From Streptomyces sp. B93 (GTDB lineage: Bacteria; Actinomycetota; Actinomycetes; Streptomycetales; Streptomycetaceae): 64,000 nucleotides of DNA. The notes beneath the pieces are model-generated. The model did not search any database. It had not been told where the DNA came from and saw only the letters and a list, made by a program, of their open reading frames with translations. Positions 29,188 to 37,209 of the stretch are shown here, one piece after another. The position numbers and the translations under genes are program-made. Position 1 is the stretch's first letter; each line of letters opens with the position of its first letter. The stretch lies in assembly GCF_018070565.1 (NCBI RefSeq), contig NZ_JAGPXL010000009.1, positions 62,001 through 126,000 on the forward strand, in the 5' to 3' direction.

Positions 29188-29679
29188 ATGCGCGAGCCAG
29201 GCAGTATTCCGACGGGGATGGACCGGCTGAAAGGGCACGCTGAACGCGCCTTCGTCGAGGTGCAGAGGGCCGATACAAAAGCAACGGCGTTGTGCGGAAT
29301 AGCCGGTGGCCTGCTGGCTGCAGGGGTTGCCGTGCTGTCGAGTGCACACGGCATGCCCCCCATCGCGGTGTTTTCCCTTGTCCTGATGTGTCTGTTGCTG
29401 ATGGCCGCGATAGGGGCTGCGCTGCTCGCGCTGCGGCCCGTGGTCCCAAGGGCGGGGCTGCATACCGAATTGATGGGCGAGGCACTCGTACACGACCGGG
29501 CCGGTGTGAGTACGACTGCTCGCGGGGAGCTTGAACGGCATGTCGAGGGCCGCCGACTACAAGTGCTGGCCTGGCTGGCGGACAGGAAGCTGCGAGCGGC
29601 CCGCCTGGCCGTCGACTTTGCCCTAGCAGCACTCCTGATGGCTGGAATGTGCCTATTGAGCAACATTCTGGTTAGTTGA
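29188..29679 (+). CDS. PycTM-like (Pycsar effector-type) membrane protein
   Basis: The 163-residue protein has the layout of the DUF5706/PycTM family: a short N-terminal helix (AERAFVEVQRADTKATALCG, where the RADTKA element is typical), two hydrophobic segments (about residues 38-57 and 64-87) followed by LRPVVPR, a polar middle (GELERHVEGRRLQVLAWL), and a third hydrophobic helix at the C-terminus. In Pycsar systems such proteins respond to a cyclic pyrimidine nucleotide and damage the membrane. Similar Streptomyces proteins occur on mobile elements. The ATG at 29188 is 11 bp after GGAGGGG; GTG 29176 is too close to it. A cyclic-nucleotide receptor and a cyclase gene follow on the same strand. 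Confidence 0.7.
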   Translation: MREPGSIPTGMDRLKGHAERAFVEVQRADTKATALCGIAGGLLAAGVAVLSSAHGMPPIAVFSLVLMCLLLMAAIGAALLALRPVVPRAGLHTELMGEALVHDRAGVSTTARGELERHVEGRRLQVLAWLADRKLRAARLAVDFALAALLMAGMCLLSNILVS

Positions 29680-29722
29680 GACGATCACCTAAGTGTGTTT
29701 GGGCCGCATAGCAGGGGGACGC

Positions 29723-30382
29723 GTGTATCAGCCGCATGCCACGGTGATCGGCGACAAGTTATGGGCACGACTGAAGGCGCTCGCACCGCAGCGCGTCAGG
29801 CCGGCTCGGAGTGTGCTGCTCCGGCAGGGAGATCCAGCAACTCACGTGATCGTGCTGGAGTCCGGGTCAACGCTGATCACCCTGGCCGGGGTCTGCGGAG
29901 AAAGGACGCTTCTTGCCGTGCGCGGCGCCGGTGAGTTACTCGGTGAACTGGCCGTGTTGGACTCCCAGCCTCGCACGGCCACGGTCATCGCCGCCGAGTC
30001 CTGTCAGATCCGCATCATCCCGGCTGCCGCTTTCCTCACGTTCGTTGAGGAGCATGATCTGCTGGCCCCGCTCCTGCGCCATGCCATCGCCCGAGTCAGG
30101 GAATCCGAGGCCGTGCGGCTCGAACTGGCCACTGCGTCTGTGCCGCTGCGTCTGGCATCGGCTCTGTCGCGGCTGGTCGAGGCCGCATCCGCTTCGGCTT
30201 CGGATCTTGCCGTGCGTCTGACCCAGACGGAGCTGTCTCAGATGATTGGCGCTTCCCGCAACGCGGTGGTCAACGCGCTAAAGCCCTGGCGTGAGCAGGA
30301 CTGGGTCCGCACCACCTCCAGCGGTGGGCTCCTCGTTCGCGACATCCATTCGATTCAGTTGCACGCGCGTACGCAGGCGTGA
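29723..30382 (+). CDS. CRP/FNR-type cyclic-nucleotide-responsive regulator
   Basis: The 219-residue protein has a cNMP-binding beta-barrel with an almost canonical phosphate-binding cassette, GELLGELAVLDSQPRTATVIA (the Glu and Arg that hold the cyclic nucleotide are present), a dimerisation helix, and a C-terminal winged HTH (LTQTELSQMIGASRNAVVNALKP). It should bind DNA in response to a cyclic nucleotide, possibly the product of the cyclase gene 103 bp downstream. GTG 29723 follows AGGGGGA; GTG 29693 is a weaker alternative. Two TTA codons (29759-29761 and 29936-29938) suggest bldA-dependent translation. It may regulate this operon instead of acting as the global Crp. Confidence 0.82.
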   Translation: MYQPHATVIGDKLWARLKALAPQRVRPARSVLLRQGDPATHVIVLESGSTLITLAGVCGERTLLAVRGAGELLGELAVLDSQPRTATVIAAESCQIRIIPAAAFLTFVEEHDLLAPLLRHAIARVRESEAVRLELATASVPLRLASALSRLVEAASASASDLAVRLTQTELSQMIGASRNAVVNALKPWREQDWVRTTSSGGLLVRDIHSIQLHARTQA

Positions 30383-30484
30383 CGGGCCGCACTTCAGGCG
30401 TGCCCACTACTGGGCAGCGGCGGCCGTCCCGCCCGATCAGCATGGGCACTTCCCTGACCGCCTGTGCTGAAAGGACGGTGCTCA

Positions 30485-31300
30485 ATGGATGCGCCGCTGC
30501 ACGCAGAGCCCCTGGATGTGCCCGCCGAACTCGCCCTTGTGGCGATCGACATGGAGAAGTACAGCCAGATCCCCGAGGCGAAGATGGCCGCCGCCCGGTG
30601 CGACGTGGACGACATCGTGGCGACTGTGCTCGCCGAATGTCAGCTACCCGACCCACAGGAACTCCCCGGCGGCTACAAGGACAGTGGCGACGGGGCGATC
30701 CTGCTGTTCCCGCCCTCGGTACTGGCACGTCTCGTGGACCCGCTGCTCGGCCGGCTCGATGCGGCTCTGCTGCGCTACGAGCGGCAGCGGCTGGCCAGTA
30801 GTCCCGTCCTGCGGCTGCGGGCCAGTGTGCACGTCGGCCCGCTGTCCCTGCCCGACCACCGCGGTGACGCCATCAATGACACCACCCGGCTACTCGACAG
30901 CCAGGCGAACCGCCAGGCACTGTCCGCCGCGAAGGACAGTGGCGGCTTCCTTGCTGCCGCGCTCTCCGAGATCGTCTACCAGCGCACCGTGCACGCGGGC
31001 CGCTCGCAGGATCTGGGCCCACACCACTTCCTTGAGGCGGTTGCCCGCGTCGGCGACAAGCCCGGCTTCGAGCAGCCTTGCCGGATTCATGTGCCGGGCC
31101 TGACCGGGCCGGCCGTACGCCCCTACGTCACGGACGCCGCATCACCGGCCGCTGCTCCCTCCTCCACCGCGCAGCCGAGCGACGCGTCAGTGACACCGGT
31201 TTCCGGCAGCGGCGGCACGTTCCAGTTCCACGGTCAGGTCAGCGACGCCACGATCGCCAACAGCATCGACACCCTGCGAATCGATCGCCGCCAGCGGTGA
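30485..31300 (+). CDS. Class III nucleotidyl cyclase-like protein (Pycsar cyclase candidate)
   Basis: Residues 14-175 of this 271-residue protein fit a class III cyclase homology domain. Metal-binding aspartates appear as D22 (LVAIDMEKYS) and D69 (KDSGDGAILLF). The transition-state pair appears as N131 and R135 (GDAINDTTRLLDS), spaced as in active cyclases. Thus all four core positions seem intact. It could make cAMP, cGMP or a cyclic pyrimidine nucleotide; the base specificity cannot be read. The C-terminal 70 residues are a low-complexity Ala/Ser/Pro linker ending in GTFQFHGQVSDATIANSI. AAAGGACG precedes ATG 30485. The neighbours (PycTM-like, cNMP receptor, NTPase-like) support a signalling role. 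Confidence 0.72.
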   Translation: MDAPLHAEPLDVPAELALVAIDMEKYSQIPEAKMAAARCDVDDIVATVLAECQLPDPQELPGGYKDSGDGAILLFPPSVLARLVDPLLGRLDAALLRYERQRLASSPVLRLRASVHVGPLSLPDHRGDAINDTTRLLDSQANRQALSAAKDSGGFLAAALSEIVYQRTVHAGRSQDLGPHHFLEAVARVGDKPGFEQPCRIHVPGLTGPAVRPYVTDAASPAAAPSSTAQPSDASVTPVSGSGGTFQFHGQVSDATIANSIDTLRIDRRQR

Positions 31301-31354
31301 GTCGCCTGGCCTTCCGCCCTCCCACTCTTCCCACACTCACCCTGGAGCACTCGT

Positions 31355-33601
31355 ATGTCTGACGTGCCGTTCGACCCCATCCAACCGACCAGCGAAGCTA
31401 CCGAGAACCAGTCCAACGGCTCCGGCGGCTGGCTGCATCGCTTGCGCCCCGGATCCGGCGCTCCCGACCGACGGGACGCGACCCCTGACGCCCCATCTCC
31501 TACCCTCGCTCCCCTACCACCGGATGCCGCCTCGCCCGCGCATCGCGTGCATGAAACGCAGGACCGGGGGACACACGTGTATGGGAACCCCGATGTCGTC
31601 GCCCACCACATCAAACAGCTGATCCTCGAGACCCGAAAGCAGGACTTACTGGAGGGCGTCGAGCAAAGTCGCGAGCGACTGCTCGATCAGCCGTTCGTTC
31701 GCAGCGCGCACTGGAACACGATCTGGGAGCAGATCGTCAATCCCGTCACCAGCCGCCCCCACCAGCCCGTGATCATCATCGTCGCGCCCCGCTCATACGG
31801 CTCGACAACCCTCGCACTGCGGCTTCTGGCCGAGCACACTGCTCACGACGCCACCCTGGTCAAGTTGGACGCAGACTGGAAGACCCCCAGCAAAGGACGC
31901 CTGCCGCTGGAGATCGCGCACGCCTACCAGCTTGACCTCAAGCACCCGGAGAAAGATCAGGTATCGGCCGACTTCCTCGACGCGCTGTCGGAACACGCCG
32001 CCCACCTCCGGGGTTGCGGTTCCTATCTGGCGCTGACCGTGGCACAGGACCTGTGGAAGGATCACCGTCTCAGCGATCGCGACGGCATCCAAGTGGTTCG
32101 TCTGCACGAGGCTCCCGATGCCCAGGAAGTCGTAGAGGCGCATCTGGACGCCAACGGCTACGGACAGCTGTTCACATCGCTTCGCTCCTTCCCCAAGGCC
32201 ACGGCTTCCTTGCGCGGACTGACGGCGGTGGCCGCCGTACGGGCCGCGTACTCCGCCGTGACGGCTTGGAAGGAACATATCCACGTCGGTTCCCAGCAGT
32301 CGCGAGTGCGGGCAGACTCCGATGGCGGAACCCCGGCCACGCTGGAAGAACGCATCATCGCGGCTCTGACCGACTGGCGCGGCGAACTCGACGGCCGGTT
32401 CGGCGAGATGAACAGCCTGTACGCCCACGACAACCCCTCACTCACCGTGGAGGACCGCTGTCTGCTGCTGGCCCTAGCTGTGCAGCAGACGGCACCCATG
32501 CCCGTCGTCGCGCGCAGTGCGGCCGCTCTGCTGAAAGCCATCGGCGACGCCCCCGACGCTCCCGACGCAGCACCAAAATTCTCACCGCCCCTCAGTTCGC
32601 TGGCCGGACGGGGAATGCGCCGGCGCATCCAGGATGTCGGGGGTGAAGTCGACCTGCAGGACACCGTGGTCTTCGATCGGCCTGCTTATGGACGCGCCGT
32701 GCTGGAGTATGTCTGGGACAACTACGACGTCATGCGTGAACCCTTGCTGACCTGGCTCGTCGGGACGGCTCAAAGCGCCGATCCGGAAGACAACGCAGTG
32801 GCTGCGTTGGCCGAGCTCACCGTGCGGCACGGATCGGTGGACTACCTCACGACACTGGGCGGCCTGGTCGGCAGCAGTCATCCCTTGGTGCTTGCTGCGG
32901 TCATGGAACGTGCCGTGCATAACGAACACGTGGGACGCCTGGCGTGGGAGGCGCTGTACGGATGGGCGGAGAAGGAGAGTTACGCGCCCGCGGTGATTAC
33001 ACTGTGCCGACGCGTCCTGGAGGACTCCTCCGTCGCCACTTCTCTGGCCAAGCGGGCAATGGTGCGCCTGCGCCGGGTCGCGCACAAGAACACCGGGGGC
33101 ACCGTAATCGGCCAAGTCCAGGCTGCCTTCGACTCTCTGGTCCTTCACCCCACCGTCGCCCTGCGACTGGCCGGTGAAGTCGTGAGCTGGCAGCAGGGCA
33201 AGGTCTCCTGCGCTCGCAGCGGCGCCCTGGCCTTCCTTGCATTGATGACCCTCGGCCACGACGGCACGCCGTGGCTCGTGGACACCCCTCCCACGGACAT
33301 CGACGTACAGCGCGGCATCCACGACCTGCTGTCCTCTTCGGAGACCGCCGCCGAGGTCACCTCGCGTCTGACGGACTGGATCCGTGCTTGTGCCGACGAT
33401 CCCAGCGCCTATATGCAGTTGCGCGACCAGCTTCTGCCGGCGCTGCGGGGCCACAACATGTTCGAGGCCGGCTTGAGGTTCATGAGCGGGCTGCGCGGCA
33501 TCTCCACCGTTGAGGGTGTCAGCGTGGCCGACGACTTCTACAACCACCTCGTCGACAGCCGTGTGCGCACGGTCTTCCCGCTCGAAGAGAACCTCGTATG
33601 A
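31355..33601 (+). CDS. Large P-loop-like protein coupled to the cyclase gene
   Basis: The 748-residue protein has a disordered N-terminus (1-65), a short GTHVYGNPDVVAHHI segment (72-86), an ATPase-like region starting VIIIVAPRSYGSTTLALRLL (139-158), and a long helical-repeat C-terminal half (about 450-748) with evenly spaced Leu/Ala helices. The P-loop is degenerate: APRSYGST has Ser where the phosphate-binding Lys belongs, so nucleotide hydrolysis is doubtful. Lys171 or Arg146 might compensate. I do not recognise the family. Codon 98 is TTA (31646-31648). It starts 54 bp after the cyclase and overlaps the next gene by 4 bp, so it belongs to the same operon, possibly as sensor or scaffold. 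Confidence 0.6.
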   Translation: MSDVPFDPIQPTSEATENQSNGSGGWLHRLRPGSGAPDRRDATPDAPSPTLAPLPPDAASPAHRVHETQDRGTHVYGNPDVVAHHIKQLILETRKQDLLEGVEQSRERLLDQPFVRSAHWNTIWEQIVNPVTSRPHQPVIIIVAPRSYGSTTLALRLLAEHTAHDATLVKLDADWKTPSKGRLPLEIAHAYQLDLKHPEKDQVSADFLDALSEHAAHLRGCGSYLALTVAQDLWKDHRLSDRDGIQVVRLHEAPDAQEVVEAHLDANGYGQLFTSLRSFPKATASLRGLTAVAAVRAAYSAVTAWKEHIHVGSQQSRVRADSDGGTPATLEERIIAALTDWRGELDGRFGEMNSLYAHDNPSLTVEDRCLLLALAVQQTAPMPVVARSAAALLKAIGDAPDAPDAAPKFSPPLSSLAGRGMRRRIQDVGGEVDLQDTVVFDRPAYGRAVLEYVWDNYDVMREPLLTWLVGTAQSADPEDNAVAALAELTVRHGSVDYLTTLGGLVGSSHPLVLAAVMERAVHNEHVGRLAWEALYGWAEKESYAPAVITLCRRVLEDSSVATSLAKRAMVRLRRVAHKNTGGTVIGQVQAAFDSLVLHPTVALRLAGEVVSWQQGKVSCARSGALAFLALMTLGHDGTPWLVDTPPTDIDVQRGIHDLLSSSETAAEVTSRLTDWIRACADDPSAYMQLRDQLLPALRGHNMFEAGLRFMSGLRGISTVEGVSVADDFYNHLVDSRVRTVFPLEENLV

Positions 33602-34299
33602 GGTGGCCATGGCGCCGCGCCGTCCGTACAAGCAGGCCTGCCCAGCCACGATTGCTGCCCAGTGCCACCGATGGCATCGCCTTCGAGGCCCTATACACAA
33701 TCACCTGGCGACCACTATGGCGGGTGCCTCCCAGCGTGGAGGAGACGGTACGCACCACCGTGCATGCCACGGCGACCGAGACAGCGGTACGTTTGCGCGC
33801 CTCGGACGTGCCCGCCGCGCAGGACGTCGTCAACGCGGCTCTCGGCACTCTGCCCCGCCGTGCCCCGAACTACTGCCTGCTGAACGTCAAGGCGACTCTC
33901 GGTCTGCCCAGCGCAGCACAGGAGCTGCTGGCGCAGCGGGCAGCGGACGAGCAACGCGTCCGCCGCCTGCGCTTCTTGAAGGAGAACCTCTACGACCACC
34001 CGGACCTCGTCGTTCTGGACCAACTCGAACACCACGCCCCCGGCGCCCTGGGCGACGAGCACGTTGCCGAACTCCAGCGCCTTGCGCGCCTGATCTGCTC
34101 CTGCGACCGCTGGTGGTTCCCGCTCCTGCAGCAATGGGAGCAGGTCGGCCAAGGGTTCACGAACATCGAGAAGCGACAGCAGGCCATGCTCGTGCTGTCC
34201 GACTCCCTTAAGGCTCTCAACGGCGGCAGTCTCCCCAGCGGCATCGCAGCAGTGGGCATGTCCGGGTCTGACGGAGCACCCCGAAGGGCGCACTCATGA
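33598..34299 (+). CDS. Unknown protein, fourth coupled gene of the cyclase operon
   Basis: The 233-residue protein starts at the ATG that overlaps the preceding stop (ATGA) and ends overlapping the next start in the same way. After a basic N-terminus (MRWPWRRAVRTSRPAQPR) it has a beta/alpha region (EALYTITWRPLWRVPPSVEE), long helices (AQELLAQRAADEQRVRRLRFLKENLYD) and a Trp-rich stretch (CDRWWFPLLQQWEQ). There is no signal peptide and no catalytic motif that I recognise. Tight coupling suggests a fixed-ratio complex with the large protein upstream. Confidence 0.55.
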   Translation: MRWPWRRAVRTSRPAQPRLLPSATDGIAFEALYTITWRPLWRVPPSVEETVRTTVHATATETAVRLRASDVPAAQDVVNAALGTLPRRAPNYCLLNVKATLGLPSAAQELLAQRAADEQRVRRLRFLKENLYDHPDLVVLDQLEHHAPGALGDEHVAELQRLARLICSCDRWWFPLLQQWEQVGQGFTNIEKRQQAMLVLSDSLKALNGGSLPSGIAAVGMSGSDGAPRRAHS

Positions 34300-34544
34300 A
34301 GCTCGCCCTGTGGCGGATGCTGCTGGCACCCCTGACCAGCCTCCGAGCCCTGTTCATTCAACGGCGCAGCGCAACACCCCTGTCCTACGACGTCGCCTGG
34401 CGCCGGGCCCGCCTGGACCGTTGTCCCGACGACATGGTCTATCGACTACACGGCCACCAAGCCACCGCAACCGACCAAGCATCCAGTGCGCAGTCGCCCT
34501 TGGCCGCGCCGAGAAAAGACGAGCCGACCGACCGGCGCCCCTGA
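34296..34544 (+). CDS. Small basic unknown protein ending the cyclase operon
   Basis: The 82-residue product starts MKLALWRMLLAPLTSLRALF, an amphipathic or weakly membrane-seeking helix, then RRSATPLSYDVAWRRARLDRCPDD and a polar tail. The start overlaps the previous stop (ATGA). A hairpin terminator follows 32 bp after its stop. No family is recognised. It could be a membrane-targeting peptide or a small regulatory subunit. Confidence 0.45.
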   Translation: MKLALWRMLLAPLTSLRALFIQRRSATPLSYDVAWRRARLDRCPDDMVYRLHGHQATATDQASSAQSPLAAPRKDEPTDRRP

Positions 34545-34575
34545 CCGACGTCTCCACAAACACACAAACACCTTC

Positions 34576-34597
34576 GCCCTGTCCGGGAGGACAGGGC
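34576..34597. terminator. Hairpin between the cyclase operon and the integrase relic
   Basis: GCCCTGTCC (34576-34584) and GGACAGGGC (34589-34597) pair perfectly around a GGGA tetraloop. It lies between convergent transcription units and is followed by aaagg on one side and gaaggtgttt on the other. Confidence 0.65.
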
Positions 34598-34606
34598 AAA
34601 GGACGT

Positions 34607-35709
34607 TCATGCGGCAATGGTCAACGGCGCGTCCAGACGCTCCCAGGCTCCGAGTACCGCCTTGTGCGCGTCCGGCTGCAGGTGGGCGTAGCGCTGGGTG
34701 GTCTGGAAGCTCTCGTGACCGAGGATGTGCTGGACCTCGTAGAGCGAGACTCCCTTCTGGACCAGCCATGAGGCGCAGGTGTGGCGCATGGAGTGCGGCG
34801 GGTAGTGCGGGACAGGCTTTTGCTCGCCGTCGCCGTCGAAGTAGCGGGCGCCATCGACGGCCGGCCACCAGTCTGTGTGCGCCAGTTGCTGTCGCTGAGG
34901 AGGCGGCCGGCACGACCCTTGGTGATGGTGGGGAACACCACGGCGTCCCGTTCGAGCCGGTGGATGTGGCGTTCGAGGGCCTCCAGGACGTGGGGCGGGA
35001 GCGGGACTTCGCGACGACTCTTGGAGCTCTTCGGATACTCCTTGATGCCGCTCTTGGTGTTCACCTCCACCACGAACAGGTGCGAGCGGCGCTGGTCGAT
35101 GCGGTGGCGGTGAAGGCCGGAGAGCTCGCCCCAGCGCAGCCCGGTGTAGAAGCCGAGCAAGCACATCGTCCGCCAGGGCGTGGGGAGTTCGTCCAGAATG
35201 CTCTGCGCCTGATCGAGCGTGAACCACTGCGGCGGCTTGACCGCGATGGCCGGCAGGTCGATGTTGCGGCAAGGGCTCACCGCGAGGATGTCGTCGTCGA
35301 CCGCCGCGCGCATCATGGAGGACGTCAGGTTGTACGCCCTCTTGATCGCGGAGGCTCCCGCGCCCTTCTCCGCCAGGGCGCGGATCCAGCTCTGGATGTC
35401 CATGCGGGTGATGGCCCGCATCTCCCAGCCCTCCCAGTAGGGCAGGACATGGTTCTTGATGGAGGAAGCGTCGCCGCGCAAGGTGTGGGGCTCGACGATG
35501 CGGGGGGTCCACCACCGGTCGTGTCAGTCGCTGAAAGAGATCTCGCCCGCTCACGGGTCGCGCAGGGCGCCGCGAGCGAACTGGGTCTCCATGTCGGCGC
35601 CCCAGGCTCGGGCCTGTGCTTTGAGGGGGAACGACTCGCTGAACCGGTCTCCCGCTCTGTTGCGTACGGTCGCCTGCCACTTGCCGGATGCCAGTTTCCG
35701 GAGGTACGT
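34607..35709 (-). pseudogene. Tyrosine-recombinase integrase destroyed by several mutations
   Basis: Read on the minus strand this is a phage/ICE-type integrase of about 367 codons. The N-terminal KLASGKWQATVRNRAGDRFS is followed by the SAM-like core-binding domain (SSIKNHVLPYWEGWEMRAIT) and the catalytic domain. Catalytic residues are all recognisable: Arg in TGLRWGEL, HxxR in HSMRHTCASW, His in LGHESFQTTQ and Tyr in QRYAHL. Lesions: an in-frame TGA at 35553-35551, another at 35526-35524 (SFSD-stop-HDRWW), a frameshift near 34868 between NWRT and WWPAVDG, and an ACG where the start after AAGGAG is expected (35709-35707). No functional protein is likely. Confidence 0.85.
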
Positions 35710-35757
35710 GGATCTACTCCTTGTTCGACTGCCGAGGGATTCGGAAACTGGTGTGGG

Positions 35758-35964
35758 TCAGCGACGGGCCATGGCCGGGGTGACGGTCCTGCTGCTGATG
35801 AACTCCTCCAGACCGGCAGCGGGTACTCGCACGCGGGAACGTCCGGGCCCGGTACGGAGATCGACGATGGGCAAGTCGTCAGCGGCGATGAAGCGGTAGA
35901 CGGTGCGGCGGTCGACGTCCAGAGCGGCGGCGACAGCGGGTATGGAGAGCAAGCGGGCAGGCAT
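35758..35964 (-). CDS. Excisionase-type MerR-like DNA-binding protein
   Basis: The 68-residue protein has a helix-turn-helix (LSIPAVAAALDVDRRTVYRFIA) and a short wing (RSRVRVPAAGLEEFI), as in Xis/AlpA-like recombination directionality factors of actinomycete integrative elements. It lies 48 bp upstream of the broken integrase on the same strand, the standard xis-int order. AAGGAC precedes the ATG. The gene itself appears intact, so it may still bind att or arm sites although its partner is dead. Confidence 0.75.
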   Translation of the reverse strand: MPARLLSIPAVAAALDVDRRTVYRFIAADDLPIVDLRTGPGRSRVRVPAAGLEEFISSRTVTPAMARR

Positions 35965-36327
35965 GGGGAGTCCTTGGCGGTGCAGGTGGGGTGGGATGAG
36001 TGGCCCGGCGATTCGGCAGCCGGGCTGTAGGCCGGTTCAGCAGAAGGCCAATCAGCCTTGCCAGGGCATCGAGGCGTCAGCGGTTACGGCGTGAGGCGTC
36101 GTGGGCACGAGGGCTGGCGATGTGCGGGGCAGGCGTCTGGCAACCGCGCCGTTGTCAGGCGGGGCCTCGGGCTGAGCTCACGCCTTGAAGGCGTGGGGAA
36201 GAGCCGAAACGGTCGGTCGAGGACGCTGGAGTGGGGGCGGAACTCTGCGACAGCCGGCTCTTCGGTACGGCAGCGCGGGGAAAGCGCAAGCACTTCGTGT
36301 ACCCCCTTGGTCGGGTTGGGGCGCGTC
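35965..36327. other. Gene-poor stretch upstream of xis, left flank of the IS630-type insertion
   Basis: I find no supported gene in these 363 bp. Open frames here lack ribosome-binding sites and do not resemble known proteins. If the transposon at 36330-37954 is removed at its TA, this DNA becomes continuous with the integrase C-terminal relic to its right, so the left part may be the decayed tail of that older element. Confidence 0.4.
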
Positions 36328-36401
36328 TAGTGCTGTGACCGCATAGGTTCGCCGGGTTGGCGGTCGTAACGGTTGGACGTGCGGTGACATCCGATTCGAC
36401 C

Positions 36402-37149
36402 GCTGGAGGCGCGGTGGCCGAGCCCGTCCGTGTGCGCAGACTGACCGACCAGGAGGGTCAAAAGCAGCAGCAGTTCGGTGCGCTACCGGCGGGCGATGAT
36501 GCTGCTGGCCTCGGCCGGCGGGAACCGAGTGCCGGTGATCGCCCAGCTCCTGGGCCGCTTCCCGGACCGGGTCTTCGCCTTCGACGAGTTCGGCCCACTC
36601 GGGATCCGGCCCACCGCGGGCTCGGGCTGGGCCGAACAACGGCGTCCCGACCGGCTGCCGGCCACCTACCACCGCACCTACGGAGTCCGGTACTTCCACG
36701 GCTGCTACTCGGTGGGCGACGACCGGCTGTGGGGCGTGAACCGGCGAAAGAAGGGAGCCGTGAACACGCTGGCCGCGCTGAAATCGATCCGCGCCGCCCG
36801 GCCCGCCGGCGCCCCGATCTACGTGATCCTGGACAACCTCTCCGCCCACAAGGGCGCCGACATCCACCGCTGGGCGAAGAAACACAAGGTCGAGCTGTGC
36901 TTCACCCCGACCTACGCCTCATGGGCGAACCCGATCGAAGCGCACTTCGGACCGCTACGGCAGTTCACCATCGCTAACTCGAACCACCCCAACCACACCG
37001 TGCAGACCCGGGCCCTGCACGCCTACCTCCGCTGGCGTAACGTCAACGCCCGCCACCACGACGTCCTGGCCGCTGAACGCAAGGAACGCGCCCGCATCCG
37101 AAGCGAGAAAGGCATCCGCTGGGGCGGCCGACCCGCTCTCGCCGCATGA
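36402..37149 (+). pseudogene. IS630-family transposase with a large internal deletion
   Basis: From the 5' side, one frame encodes EPVRVRRLTDQEGQK, the family N-terminus. A frameshift near 36465 leads to VRYRRAMMLLASAGGNRVPVIAQLL, which is joined directly to GRFPDRVFAFDEFGPLGIRP. In full-length relatives about 100 residues (the remaining HTH and linker) separate these parts. The DDE residues of the catalytic core persist: Asp in FAFDEFG, Asp in YVILDNLSAHKG and Glu in SWANPIEAHFG. About 224 codons from 36478 remain open, so a catalytic-domain-only product could be made, but DNA end recognition should be lost. Confidence 0.8.
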
Positions 37150-37209
37150 TCAGGCAACATGGCGAACGTTCCAGGTCACAGCACCACCTCCGCCGCGGAT
37201 CTGTCTGGG

